In this document: positions 8,481 through 16,423 of the stretch, one piece after another
Position numbering within the stretch: the first letter of the stretch is position 1
Layout of the letters: each line of letters begins with the position of its first letter
Position numbers and translations under genes: made by a program
NCBI RefSeq assembly: GCF_000379685.1
Contig: NZ_KB903252.1
Coordinates: forward strand, 62,206-126,205
Direction of reading: 5' to 3'
Source of the DNA: Catelliglobosispora koreensis DSM 44566
GTDB lineage: Bacteria; Actinomycetota; Actinomycetes; Mycobacteriales; Micromonosporaceae
Length of the DNA stretch: 64,000 nucleotides
Notes under the pieces: model-generated
What the model saw: only the letters and a program-made list of their open reading frames with translations
What the model was told of the DNA's origin: nothing
Databases searched by the model: none

Positions 8481-8521
8481 CCCGCCATTATCTCTCCCCT
8501 TCCGGGTGGCAGTATGGCCCG
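8481..8521. promoter_or_regulatory. Back-to-back leaderless promoters of the GNAT and Eis-like genes
   Basis: The 41 bp between the two divergent start codons contain ATTATC at 8487-8492 (GATAAT on the minus strand, 6 nt before GTG 8480) and CAGTAT at 8510-8515 (6 nt before GTG 8522). Both have the spacing expected when transcription begins on the start codon. Their -35 regions must lie inside the opposite gene, so the two promoters overlap and could compete. Confidence 0.6.
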
Positions 8522-9706
8522 GTGGCCTATGACCTGCGCACTCTCGAAGCCAAAGACACCGATGCCTCCTGGGACCTCGGCGCCGTGACATTCGGCTATC
8601 ACGGCCAGCCACGGCCGGATAACTGGAGCGCGGTCACCCCGGGACGCATCGCGGTCGGGGCCTTCGACTCGACGGGACAGCTCGTCGCCAGGGCCGTCGA
8701 CCGGGTGCAGGATCAGTGGTTCGGTGGACGGCCCGTGCCCACGTCGGGTGTCGCCGGAGTGGCCGTGGCGCCCTACGCGCGCCGGGGTGGCCTGGGACGC
8801 CTCGTGCTCACGCGCCTGCTCGCTGACGCTCGTTCACGTGGCGCGGCGATCAGCACCCTGTTCCCGACGACAGCGTTGCCTTACCGGGCGCTCGGCTGGG
8901 AAGAAGTCGGCGCGCTGACCTACACCGCTTTCCCGGCCAGTTCCCTCGCCCAGGTCAAGGCATCGCCGTCGATCACTTTGCGTCCGGCCACGGTTGACGA
9001 CTTCCCGGCGATCCACGCCCTCTATGCGGCGGTCGCGTCCGCGAGCACCGGCATGCTCGACCGCGCTGGCCCCTGTTTCACGGCCACTGCGGCCGAGGCA
9101 CTGGCGTCCGTCAACGGCTTCACGGTCGCGGTCAACCCCGACGGCGAGGTGTGCGGTTACGCGAGCTGGGACCGTGGCCCCGGTTACGACGCCACCGGAA
9201 AGTTGACCGTCTATGACCTCATCGCCAGCTCTTCGGCCGCGACGGCGAGCCTGCTGGCGTTCGTGGGCAACTGGGCCAGCGTCACGCCCACGGCTGTGCT
9301 GCGGCTGACCCCCGACGATCCCGCGCGGTACCTGTTCTCCCAAGTCGGCGCGACCGTCGAGAAGACGAACTCGTGGATGCTGCGCATCGTCGACGCCGTC
9401 GCCGCGATCGCCGCGCGCGGCTGGCCGTCCACTCTCGACGGTCGCGTGTCACTTGCCCTGAGCGACCCCGAATGTCCTTGGAATGCGGGCGATTTCGTGC
9501 TCACGTTCTCGGGCGGCAAGGCGACCCTGGAGCCGGGCGGTTCTGGCGACGTCGCGATGTCGCCCCGTGGCCTCGCCCTCTGGTACGCCGGCGTCAGCCC
9601 AGCCGTGCTCCGGCGCGCTGGTTTCCTGTCCGGCGACACGGCCTCAGACGCCTTGCTACAGACCGCTACCGCTGGCCCTCCGCCGTCCATTCACGACTAC
9701 TTCTAG
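8522..9706 (+). CDS. eis: Eis-like GNAT acetyltransferase with SCP2-like C-terminal domain
   Basis: The 394-residue protein matches Eis in length and build: an N-terminal GNAT domain with acetyl-CoA motif VAVAPYARRGGLGRLVLTRLL near residue 80, a second degenerate GNAT domain (TLRPATVDDFPAIHALY), and a C-terminal sterol-carrier-like domain. Hallmarks include STLFPTTALPYRALGWE, containing the conserved Tyr region, and a chain ending in the aromatic Phe whose carboxylate acts in catalysis in Eis. In mycobacteria Eis acetylates aminoglycosides and protein lysines; the substrate here is unknown. The GTG start is leaderless (CAGTAT 6 nt upstream). A perfect hairpin terminator follows. Confidence 0.85.
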   Translation: MAYDLRTLEAKDTDASWDLGAVTFGYHGQPRPDNWSAVTPGRIAVGAFDSTGQLVARAVDRVQDQWFGGRPVPTSGVAGVAVAPYARRGGLGRLVLTRLLADARSRGAAISTLFPTTALPYRALGWEEVGALTYTAFPASSLAQVKASPSITLRPATVDDFPAIHALYAAVASASTGMLDRAGPCFTATAAEALASVNGFTVAVNPDGEVCGYASWDRGPGYDATGKLTVYDLIASSSAATASLLAFVGNWASVTPTAVLRLTPDDPARYLFSQVGATVEKTNSWMLRIVDAVAAIAARGWPSTLDGRVSLALSDPECPWNAGDFVLTFSGGKATLEPGGSGDVAMSPRGLALWYAGVSPAVLRRAGFLSGDTASDALLQTATAGPPPSIHDYF

Positions 9707-9812
9707 CCGGACTCGGCAACACCACCTCCCGGCACGGCGTCCCGCCCTTCGCCCGAGCCGATAGTGCCCGGGCGATGTTGGTTGCGGCGCCCCTTTTCAG
9801 GGCTGTGCTGCC

Positions 9813-9848
9813 TCTGCCTAGTCGCGTAGTTCTACGCGACTAGGCAGA
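9813..9848. terminator. Bidirectional hairpin terminator
   Basis: CTGCCTAGTCGCGTAG and its exact complement are separated by two T residues, with one further T-A pair at the base. This 17-bp stem lies between the convergent Eis-like gene and polysaccharide deacetylase gene and probably serves both. The remaining intergenic DNA from 9707 to 9887 shows nothing else. Confidence 0.8.
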
Positions 9849-9887
9849 AGAGGTGTCCGGCCGCGGACGGGCAGAGCGTGTGCGCGG

Positions 9888-10688
9888 CTACGTGTGCCGC
9901 GCGGCAAGGAGGTCAGTGACGGTGACGAATTCAAATCCACGGTTCTTCAGCCCGGAGATCATCGCGTCGAGATTGCCGATCGCCACGAGACGGTCCGCCG
10001 GACCTGTGTCGTGGGCGAGGATGATGTCGCCGGGCGCGGTCGCGGCGCTGATGTATTCGACTAGACCGGGCGGATCATCGCGGTAGTCCGACTCGAGCAT
10101 CTGCCGGCTCCACAACACGACCGTGTAACCGAACTCGGCGGCGGTCAGCATGGTGCTGCCGGCGAGATGACCATACGGCGGGCGCAATAACGTCGGTGCT
10201 TTGCCTGTCACCTTGGTGATTTCGTCATGCGCGCGCTCAATGGCGTCTGTGGCTTCGGCGAGATCCTGGCGGGCCAAGTCTTTGTGTTCCCACGTGTGAT
10301 TGGCGAGCTCGTGCTGCCCTTCGTACCCGCGGAAAATGTCTTTGTTCGCGGCGAGATTGCGGCCAACCACAAAGAACGTCGCCGGAATGCCCTGGCGTTT
10401 AAGCGATTCAAGCACCTTCGGCGTCCAGTTAGGCATCGGCCCGTCGTCGAATGTGAGCGCCACTAGCTTCCGCTCGGTGTCGACCGACCAGACCGTGTCC
10501 ACTTGCGCGTGCTTCGGCGGCGTTCGGCGGTCGGCGTGGATGGAGGCGGCGGGGCCTTCGTAGAAAGGCAACGGGCCATTGGCTTGGATCGCGTCGACCG
10601 CCTTGACGGCGGCCGCTCCAGCGAAGGCGCCCGCCGTGGCGGACACCCCATGCCGCAGGAGCGCCCGCCTGCCACCGGAAAAAGTCAC
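9888..10688 (-). CDS. Exported polysaccharide deacetylase (CE4/NodB)
   Basis: A 266-residue protein with an N-terminal export segment (RRALLRHGVSATAGAFAGAAAV, possibly Tat-like) and a NodB domain. The five CE4 motifs are visible: TFDDGP (catalytic base Asp and metal Asp), HTWEH (two metal His), RPPYG, a Trp-containing LWSRQMLE segment, and IILAHD (C-terminal His). It should remove N-acetyl groups from peptidoglycan or another GlcNAc polymer at the cell surface. GTG 10688 is preceded by TAACTT at 7 nt, so it is probably leaderless. The DDAH-like gene upstream ends 10 bp away. Confidence 0.92.
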   Translation of the reverse strand: MTFSGGRRALLRHGVSATAGAFAGAAAVKAVDAIQANGPLPFYEGPAASIHADRRTPPKHAQVDTVWSVDTERKLVALTFDDGPMPNWTPKVLESLKRQGIPATFFVVGRNLAANKDIFRGYEGQHELANHTWEHKDLARQDLAEATDAIERAHDEITKVTGKAPTLLRPPYGHLAGSTMLTAAEFGYTVVLWSRQMLESDYRDDPPGLVEYISAATAPGDIILAHDTGPADRLVAIGNLDAMISGLKNRGFEFVTVTDLLAARHT

Positions 10689-10698
10689 GCGAGCAAAG

Positions 10699-11523
10699 TT
10701 ACCTTCTTAGCTCTGCGATGCAGCACTTAACGCTGCCGCCGCCCTTCTTGAGCTCAGAGAGGTCGGTGAGCACCGGCACGTAGCCGCGGTCCATCACCTT
10801 GGTGGCCATGCCGACCGACTCCGTGTTGAGGAAGACATTCAGCCCGTCGCTCACGAGATTGAGCGCGAACGCTTCGGCGTCTTCCTCGTCGGCGATCAGC
10901 GCGTCGGGGAACAGTTGCCTGAGCACGCGCTGGCTGGCTTCGCTGAACGCCTGCGGGTAATAGGTGATGTTGTCATCGTCGAGCGCGGCCAGAGCCGTGT
11001 CCAGGTGATAGAACCGCGGATCGACCAGCTTCAGACTGACGACCGGCCGCTGGAGCGCCTCCTGCGCCTCGGCGTGTGCTGTGACGTCAGTGCGGAATCC
11101 GTAGCCCGCGAGGATGAGCCCGTTGGCGTAGGCGAAGTCGCCTTCACCTTCGTTGGTCAGCGTCGGCGCCCTGAATGTCCAATCGCGACTCTCGTAGAAC
11201 TCCCGGTGCGCCTTGGCTTCATCAGAGCGCTGGGGGTACTTGAACTTCGCCCCATAAGCGACCCCATCAACCGTGAACGCACCGTTGGCCGCGAACACCA
11301 TGTCCGGCAGCCCCTTCTCCGGAACGAGCGTGTGCACGGTGTGCCCTTTGCTGATGAGAGCGTCCTTGAGCGCCTCCCACTGCTTGACCGCCAGGCGTGC
11401 GTCAACCTCCGTGGACGTATCCATCCACGGGTTAATCTCGTACTCCACCGCGAAGTTCTCTGGCGGGACCATCAGGTACTCCCGCGCGCGCAGCTGCCTC
11501 GTTGCAGCGGTCTGGCTCATCAC
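10699..11523 (-). CDS. Dimethylarginine dimethylaminohydrolase / amidinohydrolase
   Basis: A 274-residue member of the guanidino-group-modifying superfamily, which hydrolyses N-methylarginines or related guanidino compounds to citrulline-type products. Motifs seen are MVFAANGAF near residue 80, GEGDFAYANG near 130, FYHLDTALAAL near 170 (catalytic His) and C-terminal GGGSVKCCIAELRR (catalytic Cys). The start is ambiguous among GTG 11529, GTG 11523 and ATG 11520. I chose 11523 because TAATCT at 11531-11536 lies 7 nt before it, as in other leaderless genes here. Some actinobacterial homologues act with RocD in arginine degradation, but no such gene is nearby. Confidence 0.88.
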   Translation of the reverse strand: MMSQTAATRQLRAREYLMVPPENFAVEYEINPWMDTSTEVDARLAVKQWEALKDALISKGHTVHTLVPEKGLPDMVFAANGAFTVDGVAYGAKFKYPQRSDEAKAHREFYESRDWTFRAPTLTNEGEGDFAYANGLILAGYGFRTDVTAHAEAQEALQRPVVSLKLVDPRFYHLDTALAALDDDNITYYPQAFSEASQRVLRQLFPDALIADEEDAEAFALNLVSDGLNVFLNTESVGMATKVMDRGYVPVLTDLSELKKGGGSVKCCIAELRR

Positions 11524-11608
11524 GCGCACGAGATTACGTAACGATCCGTTGTGTCCCTACTTCGATCTGTTGCGTGTCTCCCGTCACGCCGTCGATCCAT
11601 TGCAATCT

Positions 11609-12688
11609 TTACGGCGTGGAGGCTGACTCGGCGGCCGAGGACGGCCGTTTGAGTTTCGCGGGGGCGCGGGCTTGCTGATAACGCCACCAGAAGAAGGTGG
11701 CCGCTCCCAGTGGAATCGGCAGCATCCACGTGAAGATGCGGTAGAGCAGTGCCGCGGCGAGGATCTGGGCTTGGTAGTTGCCACCGTCGAGGGCGAGCAC
11801 ACCGAGGATGATGAACTCGGTGACGCCGATATTGCCTGGTGTTATGGGAACGATGGCAGCTATGGTGCCCAAGGCGAACGCGTAAAACGTTTCGCCCCAC
11901 GAGATCAGCTCCGGCCCGAGCCCCACGAACCTAAGGGCCGCAAAGAGAACGACACTATTGGCGAACGCGGCAGCCAGCTGTCCAAACGTGACGAGCCAGC
12001 CGCGGCGCTTGAACTCTTTCACGATTAACGTGTGCAAACGCAGGACGCGTTCCGTGATTCCTGACGGGGCGGGCCGTTTGAAGAGCTTCGCCATCTTGTG
12101 CACGGCGTGTTCGAGACGGTGCGCGAACCGGTGTGCCAGGTCCTCGCGGCGCAGCAACAGCCACGGAATGATGGTCAGCAAAGCGAACGCGAGCAACCCC
12201 ACGGCGAGAAGCAACGGTGTGTCATCGTCGCCGCGTCCCGTGAGCACGAGCACGGTCATGCCGATGAGGGGCAGAGACAGGAGGGTTAGATAACGGCCCA
12301 CTCCCGTAACCGCGATCGCGGCGGTCACTTTTGAGGCGTTGAAGCCCCACGAGCGGTACATCGCGAAACGGACCGCCAAGTCAGCGCCGGTCGGCACAAG
12401 CGCGGTCAGAAAGTTGGCACAGACAGTGCTCAGGGTCCCGCGCCACCAGCTCAGGCTCCCGAGCGCCAGCTTCGCCGACCATCCCGTGACCGCGATGACG
12501 CCGAGCCCGAGGGCGAACAGCGTGACGATCTCCCCCGAACTCAGGGTGCCGATCGCGTTGGCGATGTCGGAATAACTCGCCACCCGCGGCAGCACCCACA
12601 CCGCCACGATGACCACGCCCGCCAGTCCGGCGAGCCATATGATCTTCTCCCGCTTGCCTGTTCCGCTCTGCCGCGGTTCGGGCTCCAT
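11609..12688 (-). CDS. Lysylphosphatidylglycerol-synthase-like transmembrane protein (UPF0104)
   Basis: A 359-residue polytopic membrane protein of PF03706, with about eight hydrophobic segments beginning at residue 17. The conserved family loop FLTALVPTGADLAVRFAMYR near residue 92 and the segment IAAIVPITPGNIGVTEF near 265 are clear. It lacks the C-terminal aminoacyltransferase domain of true MprF, so it is only the flippase-like half, and its substrate is unknown. ATG 12688 follows TAGGAT by 8 nt. It is divergent from the MarR gene. Confidence 0.88.
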   Translation of the reverse strand: MEPEPRQSGTGKREKIIWLAGLAGVVIVAVWVLPRVASYSDIANAIGTLSSGEIVTLFALGLGVIAVTGWSAKLALGSLSWWRGTLSTVCANFLTALVPTGADLAVRFAMYRSWGFNASKVTAAIAVTGVGRYLTLLSLPLIGMTVLVLTGRGDDDTPLLLAVGLLAFALLTIIPWLLLRREDLAHRFAHRLEHAVHKMAKLFKRPAPSGITERVLRLHTLIVKEFKRRGWLVTFGQLAAAFANSVVLFAALRFVGLGPELISWGETFYAFALGTIAAIVPITPGNIGVTEFIILGVLALDGGNYQAQILAAALLYRIFTWMLPIPLGAATFFWWRYQQARAPAKLKRPSSAAESASTP

Positions 12689-12756
12689 GGACTCAGATCC
12701 TAGGCGAGCGCCGTCGCAGATAGTTCCGTAACAGATTATCTTGCTACGCTCGGGAC

Positions 12757-13257
12757 ATGAACACGTCTGCTCCTGCCCGGAACGTAGACCTCATGCTGCT
12801 CTTGAACGTCGCGAGCCACAATCTCCTGACCGAGATGACCGCACGCCTGGCAGACCTAGGGATAACCCCAAGAGCCCATTGTGTACTCAGTAAGGCCGTC
12901 CGCCAGGACCTGACGCAATCCGAACTGGCCGAGCTGGCAAACCTCGACAAGACCACCATGGTCGTGACCATGGATGCTCTTGAGCAGGCCGGCCTCGCGG
13001 AGCGCGTGCCCTCCACGACTGACCGCCGGGCACGGATCATCCGGGTGACAGAGGCTGGCGAGGAAGTTCTCGACCAGGCCGACGAGGTCGTGTTCAGCAT
13101 CTTCGATGACGTTCTGGACTCGCTGCCAGACGACGAACGGGCCGGCTTCCTGGCTGGCCTTCGCCGTCTCGCGCAGGGACGCCTTTCTGCCGCTCCCATG
13201 TGCGATAACCCTCCACGCCGGCGGGCTCCGCGAGTACCCAAGAAAATTGTTGGTTAA
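12757..13257 (+). CDS. MarR family transcriptional regulator
   Basis: A 166-residue winged-helix regulator. The recognition-helix region is LTQSELAELANLDKTTMVVTMDALEQAGL (residues about 53-81), followed by the wing RVPSTTDRRARIIRVTEAG typical of MarR proteins. The C-terminal tail is Arg/Pro-rich. It stands 40 bp before a DHA2-type drug exporter on the same strand and probably represses it, responding to a small molecule. The start is leaderless (TACGCT at 12745-12750, 6 nt before ATG). The gene end and exporter leader are AT-rich; I saw no clear MarR palindrome. Confidence 0.93.
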   Translation: MNTSAPARNVDLMLLLNVASHNLLTEMTARLADLGITPRAHCVLSKAVRQDLTQSELAELANLDKTTMVVTMDALEQAGLAERVPSTTDRRARIIRVTEAGEEVLDQADEVVFSIFDDVLDSLPDDERAGFLAGLRRLAQGRLSAAPMCDNPPRRRAPRVPKKIVG

Positions 13258-13297
13258 AAAATAGTCCCGAACAAAACCATCTGGTACGGTCCCAGTT

Positions 13298-14731
13298 ATG
13301 ACCGCCTCACAACCATCGGCTCGTTCGCGCTGGATCGCGCTCGTCGTGCTCTGCGCAGGCATGCTGATGATCGTTCTGGACCAGACCATTGTTAACGTCG
13401 CCCTGCCCGCTATTCGCGATGACTTGAAGTTCACTGACGCCGGGCTGGCGTGGGTGATCAACGCTTACCTGATCGCGTTTGGTGGCTTGCTGCTCCTGGC
13501 TGGACGCCTCGGCGACCTGATCGGCCGCAAACGCATCTTCCTGATCGGCTTGACCGTCTTCACCCTGGCGTCGCTTCTCTGCGGCGCGTCAACGACGCCG
13601 GAAATGCTTATCGTGTCACGGTTCTTGCAGGGTGTTGGTGGTGCGATGGCTACAGCAGTGACGCTGGGCATGATCGTGACCATGTTCCCCAAGCCCGCCG
13701 AACAAGCCCGCGCGATCGGCGTCTTCAGCTTCGTCGCCGCTGCCGGAGCCTCAATCGGCCTGCTGCTTGGCGGCGTCCTGACCCAGGCGCTGAACTGGCA
13801 CTGGATCTTCCTCGTGAACGTCCCCATCGGTATCGCCGCTTTGGTATTCGCGACCCGGCTCATCGCCAACGAGCCCGGTGTGGGGCTACGCGAAGGTGCC
13901 GATGTCCTTGGCGCCACTTTGATTACGGGCTCACTGATGCTCGGTGTTTACTCCATTGTGGAGAGTCAGGCTCTACTCGGCGTGCTTGCCGTCGTGCTGC
14001 TTGCTGGCTTCATCGTGCGCCAGCTGACAGCTGCGAACCCGTTGCTATCACTGAGGATTTTCCGCTCGCGGAACATCACTGGCGCTAACGTTGTGCAAAT
14101 TCTGATGATCGCTGGCATGTTCGGCATGTTCTTCCTCGGCACGCTTTACATGCAGTTTGTGTTGGGCTACAACGCTTTGCAGATCGGCCTGGCCTTCCTG
14201 CCGGTCGCTCTCGCCATCGGCACCTTCTCAGCCGGTTTCTCCGCACCGCTGATGGGCCGCTTCGGTCCAAAACCGTTGCTGATCGCGGGTTTGACGCTAG
14301 TTTTGGCTGGCCTGATTTGGTTCGCCCAGGTGCCTGTTGACGGCGTGTACTTGCGCGACATGTTCCCGGCGATGCTGCTCCTCGGTATCGGCGCTGGCGT
14401 CTCGTTCCCCACCTTGATGACGCTGGCGATGTCTGGCGCCACGTCTTCCGACGCTGGCCTGGCTTCCGGTCTCGTGAACACAACAGCCCAAGTCGGTGGC
14501 GCCGTTGGGCTCGCCGTGCTCGCTACGCTCTCCACGACTCGCACGGAATCCCTTGCCGCTACTGGAGTTTCGGCACCTGTCGCCTTAACTTCGGGCTTCC
14601 AGCTAGCGTTCTGGACCGGAGCGGCACTGGTCGCGATCGGCGTCGTCATCGCAGCGACGGTCATCCGCATCGTCCCCGCAACGGAAACCTCAGACGAAGA
14701 GGCCCCCGAGCGCGTCCTCGTGCACGTCTAA
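13298..14731 (+). CDS. DHA2 (EmrB/QacA) family MFS multidrug exporter
   Basis: A 477-residue proton-driven exporter with about 14 membrane segments. MFS motif A is LLLLAGRLGDLIGRKRIFLIG near residue 65, and the DHA2 signature LDQTIVNVALPAIRDDL lies in helix 1. Motif C-like GASIGLLLGGVL is near residue 150. It should export cationic or hydrophobic drugs. TACGGT at 13285-13290 sits 7 nt before the ATG, giving it a promoter of its own despite the 40-bp gap after the MarR gene, so autoregulated control of both genes is plausible. Confidence 0.93.
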   Translation: MTASQPSARSRWIALVVLCAGMLMIVLDQTIVNVALPAIRDDLKFTDAGLAWVINAYLIAFGGLLLLAGRLGDLIGRKRIFLIGLTVFTLASLLCGASTTPEMLIVSRFLQGVGGAMATAVTLGMIVTMFPKPAEQARAIGVFSFVAAAGASIGLLLGGVLTQALNWHWIFLVNVPIGIAALVFATRLIANEPGVGLREGADVLGATLITGSLMLGVYSIVESQALLGVLAVVLLAGFIVRQLTAANPLLSLRIFRSRNITGANVVQILMIAGMFGMFFLGTLYMQFVLGYNALQIGLAFLPVALAIGTFSAGFSAPLMGRFGPKPLLIAGLTLVLAGLIWFAQVPVDGVYLRDMFPAMLLLGIGAGVSFPTLMTLAMSGATSSDAGLASGLVNTTAQVGGAVGLAVLATLSTTRTESLAATGVSAPVALTSGFQLAFWTGAALVAIGVVIAATVIRIVPATETSDEEAPERVLVHV

Positions 14732-14744
14732 GCCCCGCTTTGTT

Positions 14745-14777
14745 GGGCGGCCTCGCGCCTCCGGCGCCCGGCCGCCC
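14745..14777. terminator. Hairpin terminator after the MFS exporter
   Basis: GGGCGGCC and GGCCGCCC pair around a loop that itself contains GCGCC and GGCGC. It starts 13 bp after the exporter stop. It also marks the left edge of the AT-richer toxin island. The rest of 14732-14895 shows no gene. Confidence 0.6.
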
Positions 14778-14895
14778 TACCAACGATATGCTGCAAGAGT
14801 TCACCTGGTCCCGCATATCCACGTCTCCCTTTTCGGGCACCCTCGCAGGGCTTGCCGAGGTTTAGCCGCATTGGGACATCCCCAGGACACAAGTA

Positions 14896-15363
14896 TCAAT
14901 CCATCTCAGGAAGATTTCCGCTCCCATAATCTTCGCCAAGTTGCTTTGTCAGAAATTCCGTGAAGGTTTCCCATCGCATCATTGGAGCGGAGTCTCCTTC
15001 CATATATAAAGCGACCGCAGGATCCGGGGACCCGGAGTTCTCCATCCAGTACACCTGGTATCCCTGGTGCATCGCAAACACAATGGCGCCGTCTGGCAAC
15101 GGGATTCCGTCCAAATCCTCCGCAAAGAAGTCAGCGGCATCTTCGGCGAGGCTAAGGATTCCCGGATAAAAGGCGTCGGTACCTTGTAGGAGATGGCCTG
15201 CCCTGACGCCCATCTCCGAGAGAAACTCGGCATACACCTCTGGGAGTTCACCTACCCCGTATGCCGCCGTAACTTCATCGATCTGCTCCCGTGACAACCC
15301 GACCACAGAAGTTGGGTCCTGGCCCTTAATGAACACAGAGATCCGGCGAATGGTTTCGTGCAT
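14896..15363 (-). CDS. SUKH (SMI1/KNR4) family immunity protein
   Basis: A 155-residue protein with SUKH landmarks: an early acidic helix (SREQIDEVTAAYGV), ELPEVYAEFLSEMG, the hydrophobic LPDGAIVFAMHQGYQVYWM strand region, and a C-terminal WETFTEFLTKQL helix. SUKH proteins neutralise many nuclease and deaminase toxins delivered by polymorphic toxin systems. Here it begins 9 bp after the stop of a short toxin-tip-like fragment (15373-15507), the usual toxin-immunity order. The intact RHS toxin upstream has its own adjacent gene, so this is likely an orphan immunity gene protecting against a lost or kin toxin. Confidence 0.8.
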   Translation of the reverse strand: MHETIRRISVFIKGQDPTSVVGLSREQIDEVTAAYGVGELPEVYAEFLSEMGVRAGHLLQGTDAFYPGILSLAEDAADFFAEDLDGIPLPDGAIVFAMHQGYQVYWMENSGSPDPAVALYMEGDSAPMMRWETFTEFLTKQLGEDYGSGNLPEMD

Positions 15364-15372
15364 AAGCGTTTA

Positions 15373-15507
15373 TCAACCTGTCATGATGTTGATCCGGATT
15401 CCCGGAAATGCCTGAGTGAACTGGCCAATCAGGCCGGAACCGCCTGTTGCACAAATTTGCCGAGCCAACACTCTCCGGATCGGAGTTGGCCAAGTGACGG
15501 ACCACAT
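15373..15507 (-). pseudogene. Toxin-tip C-terminal remnant next to SUKH gene
   Basis: A 44-codon frame whose end, with ARQICATGGSGLIGQF followed by AFPGIRINIMTG and a stop, looks like the last strands of a polymorphic toxin domain, possibly a deaminase-like fold (weak impression only). No RHS core, HINT domain or proper start is attached. It ends 9 bp before the SUKH gene, the canonical position of a toxin for that immunity protein. A diverged copy of part of it occurs at 15934-15967. I read it as a displaced, truncated tip left by tip replacement at the RHS locus. Confidence 0.4.
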
Positions 15508-15540
15508 ACAAGCTAGTCCGCCTCGACGCTACTCTCCAAT

Positions 15541-15967
15541 TTAGATCATGAGCCCGTCAATTCGAAGCGTGTCGCCGTTTCGGGAAACCTGCCCGCTCCA
15601 AAAGCGCAAACCGCTGGCCCGAATGTGCCAATACACGGCGCCCGGAAAACGCGAAGCCCAACCATTAAAGCTGGCCCACAAAGGATTTATCTCGTCCACT
15701 ACTCGCCCACCGGACTTTGGCCCATTAATCGCTCTCCGATCGCCAGAGCCCATTCCACGCCACGACGCTACGTGTCGAGGCACCGAGGACTACCCCAGCA
15801 CAAATGGAACGTCGGCCCGTCTCAACCCGCCTCTAGCAAGGCAACATCCACCCTAAACGTCCACATTGGATTGTATCCATCGATTCGCATGTGTTCCAGG
15901 CATTTGACAGCAGCCGTGACAGCAACGCCCTTCGGTGCACGACATTACCGAACCAGCACTCTCCGGA
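15541..15967 (-). pseudogene. Decayed toxin/immunity remnants
   Basis: No single intact frame spans this stretch, but protein-like pieces occur in different frames. There is a copy of the toxin-tip segment (34 bp at 15934-15967, 27/34 identical to 15446-15479) with TAA where the other copy has CAA. Then comes a frame reading AAVKCLEHMRIDGYNPMWTF before a stop, and finally a frame ending at 15541 with NPLWASFNGWASRF and YWHIRASGLRFWSGQVS. Base composition is AT-richer than the window. Shuffled and degraded toxin-immunity modules downstream of an RHS gene are the simplest explanation; the last piece could instead be a small real protein. Confidence 0.4.
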
Positions 15968-16015
15968 GCTGTTGCAAAGACCTCACCGCTCCGGATCAAT
16001 CGAATGCAGTGAATG

Positions 16016-16414
16016 CTAAATTTCTGACGCCTTGCCGTGCTCCGCTTCAATTTCGGAGATCATTTCTGTCACATCATCGTCCGTAAACACAAAGGGACGC
16101 ATTTGATCGGTAACAGCTTCTCTTTTAGCCTCTGGCGTGTACAAGTCATTCCACATTTTGACAAGGTAATCACGAATGGCTGGTCGTTCCATTGCTCGCG
16201 TGTCAAAACGACGCCAATCACGCCAACCCTGTGCTTTCCGAGGCTCTCCAGATGCATCATGATAGGCAATGATCGACTCAACCAGCCGTTCATGAATATG
16301 GCTCAAGAATGGACTCCCCTGCACCGCCCAATCCACATCGGACGTGTTGAAGCGGATCTCCATTAGACCCTTCTGAAGTGCGTAAAGCTCGTCGATGTTG
16401 TCGATCTCGAACAT
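16016..16414 (-). CDS. Presumed immunity protein of the RHS toxin
   Basis: A 132-residue acidic, soluble, mostly helical protein; I do not recognise a family. Its ATG lies 9 bp after the RHS stop, with GAGGAA just upstream, so it is translated from the same message as the toxin. Position, size, acidity and atypical lower GC all fit an immunity protein binding the C-terminal toxin domain. The middle (GWRDWRRFDTRAMERPAIRD) is Arg/Trp-rich and the end is acidic (FTDDDVTEMISEIEAEHG). The function is inferred from context. Confidence 0.65.
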   Translation of the reverse strand: MFEIDNIDELYALQKGLMEIRFNTSDVDWAVQGSPFLSHIHERLVESIIAYHDASGEPRKAQGWRDWRRFDTRAMERPAIRDYLVKMWNDLYTPEAKREAVTDQMRPFVFTDDDVTEMISEIEAEHGKASEI

Positions 16415-16423
16415 ACTTCCTCA

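Noticed and set aside
9853-10086. Plus-strand frame opposite the polysaccharide deacetylase 3' end
   Set aside because: It lies mainly antisense to the deacetylase, starts at the terminator and has no protein family features.
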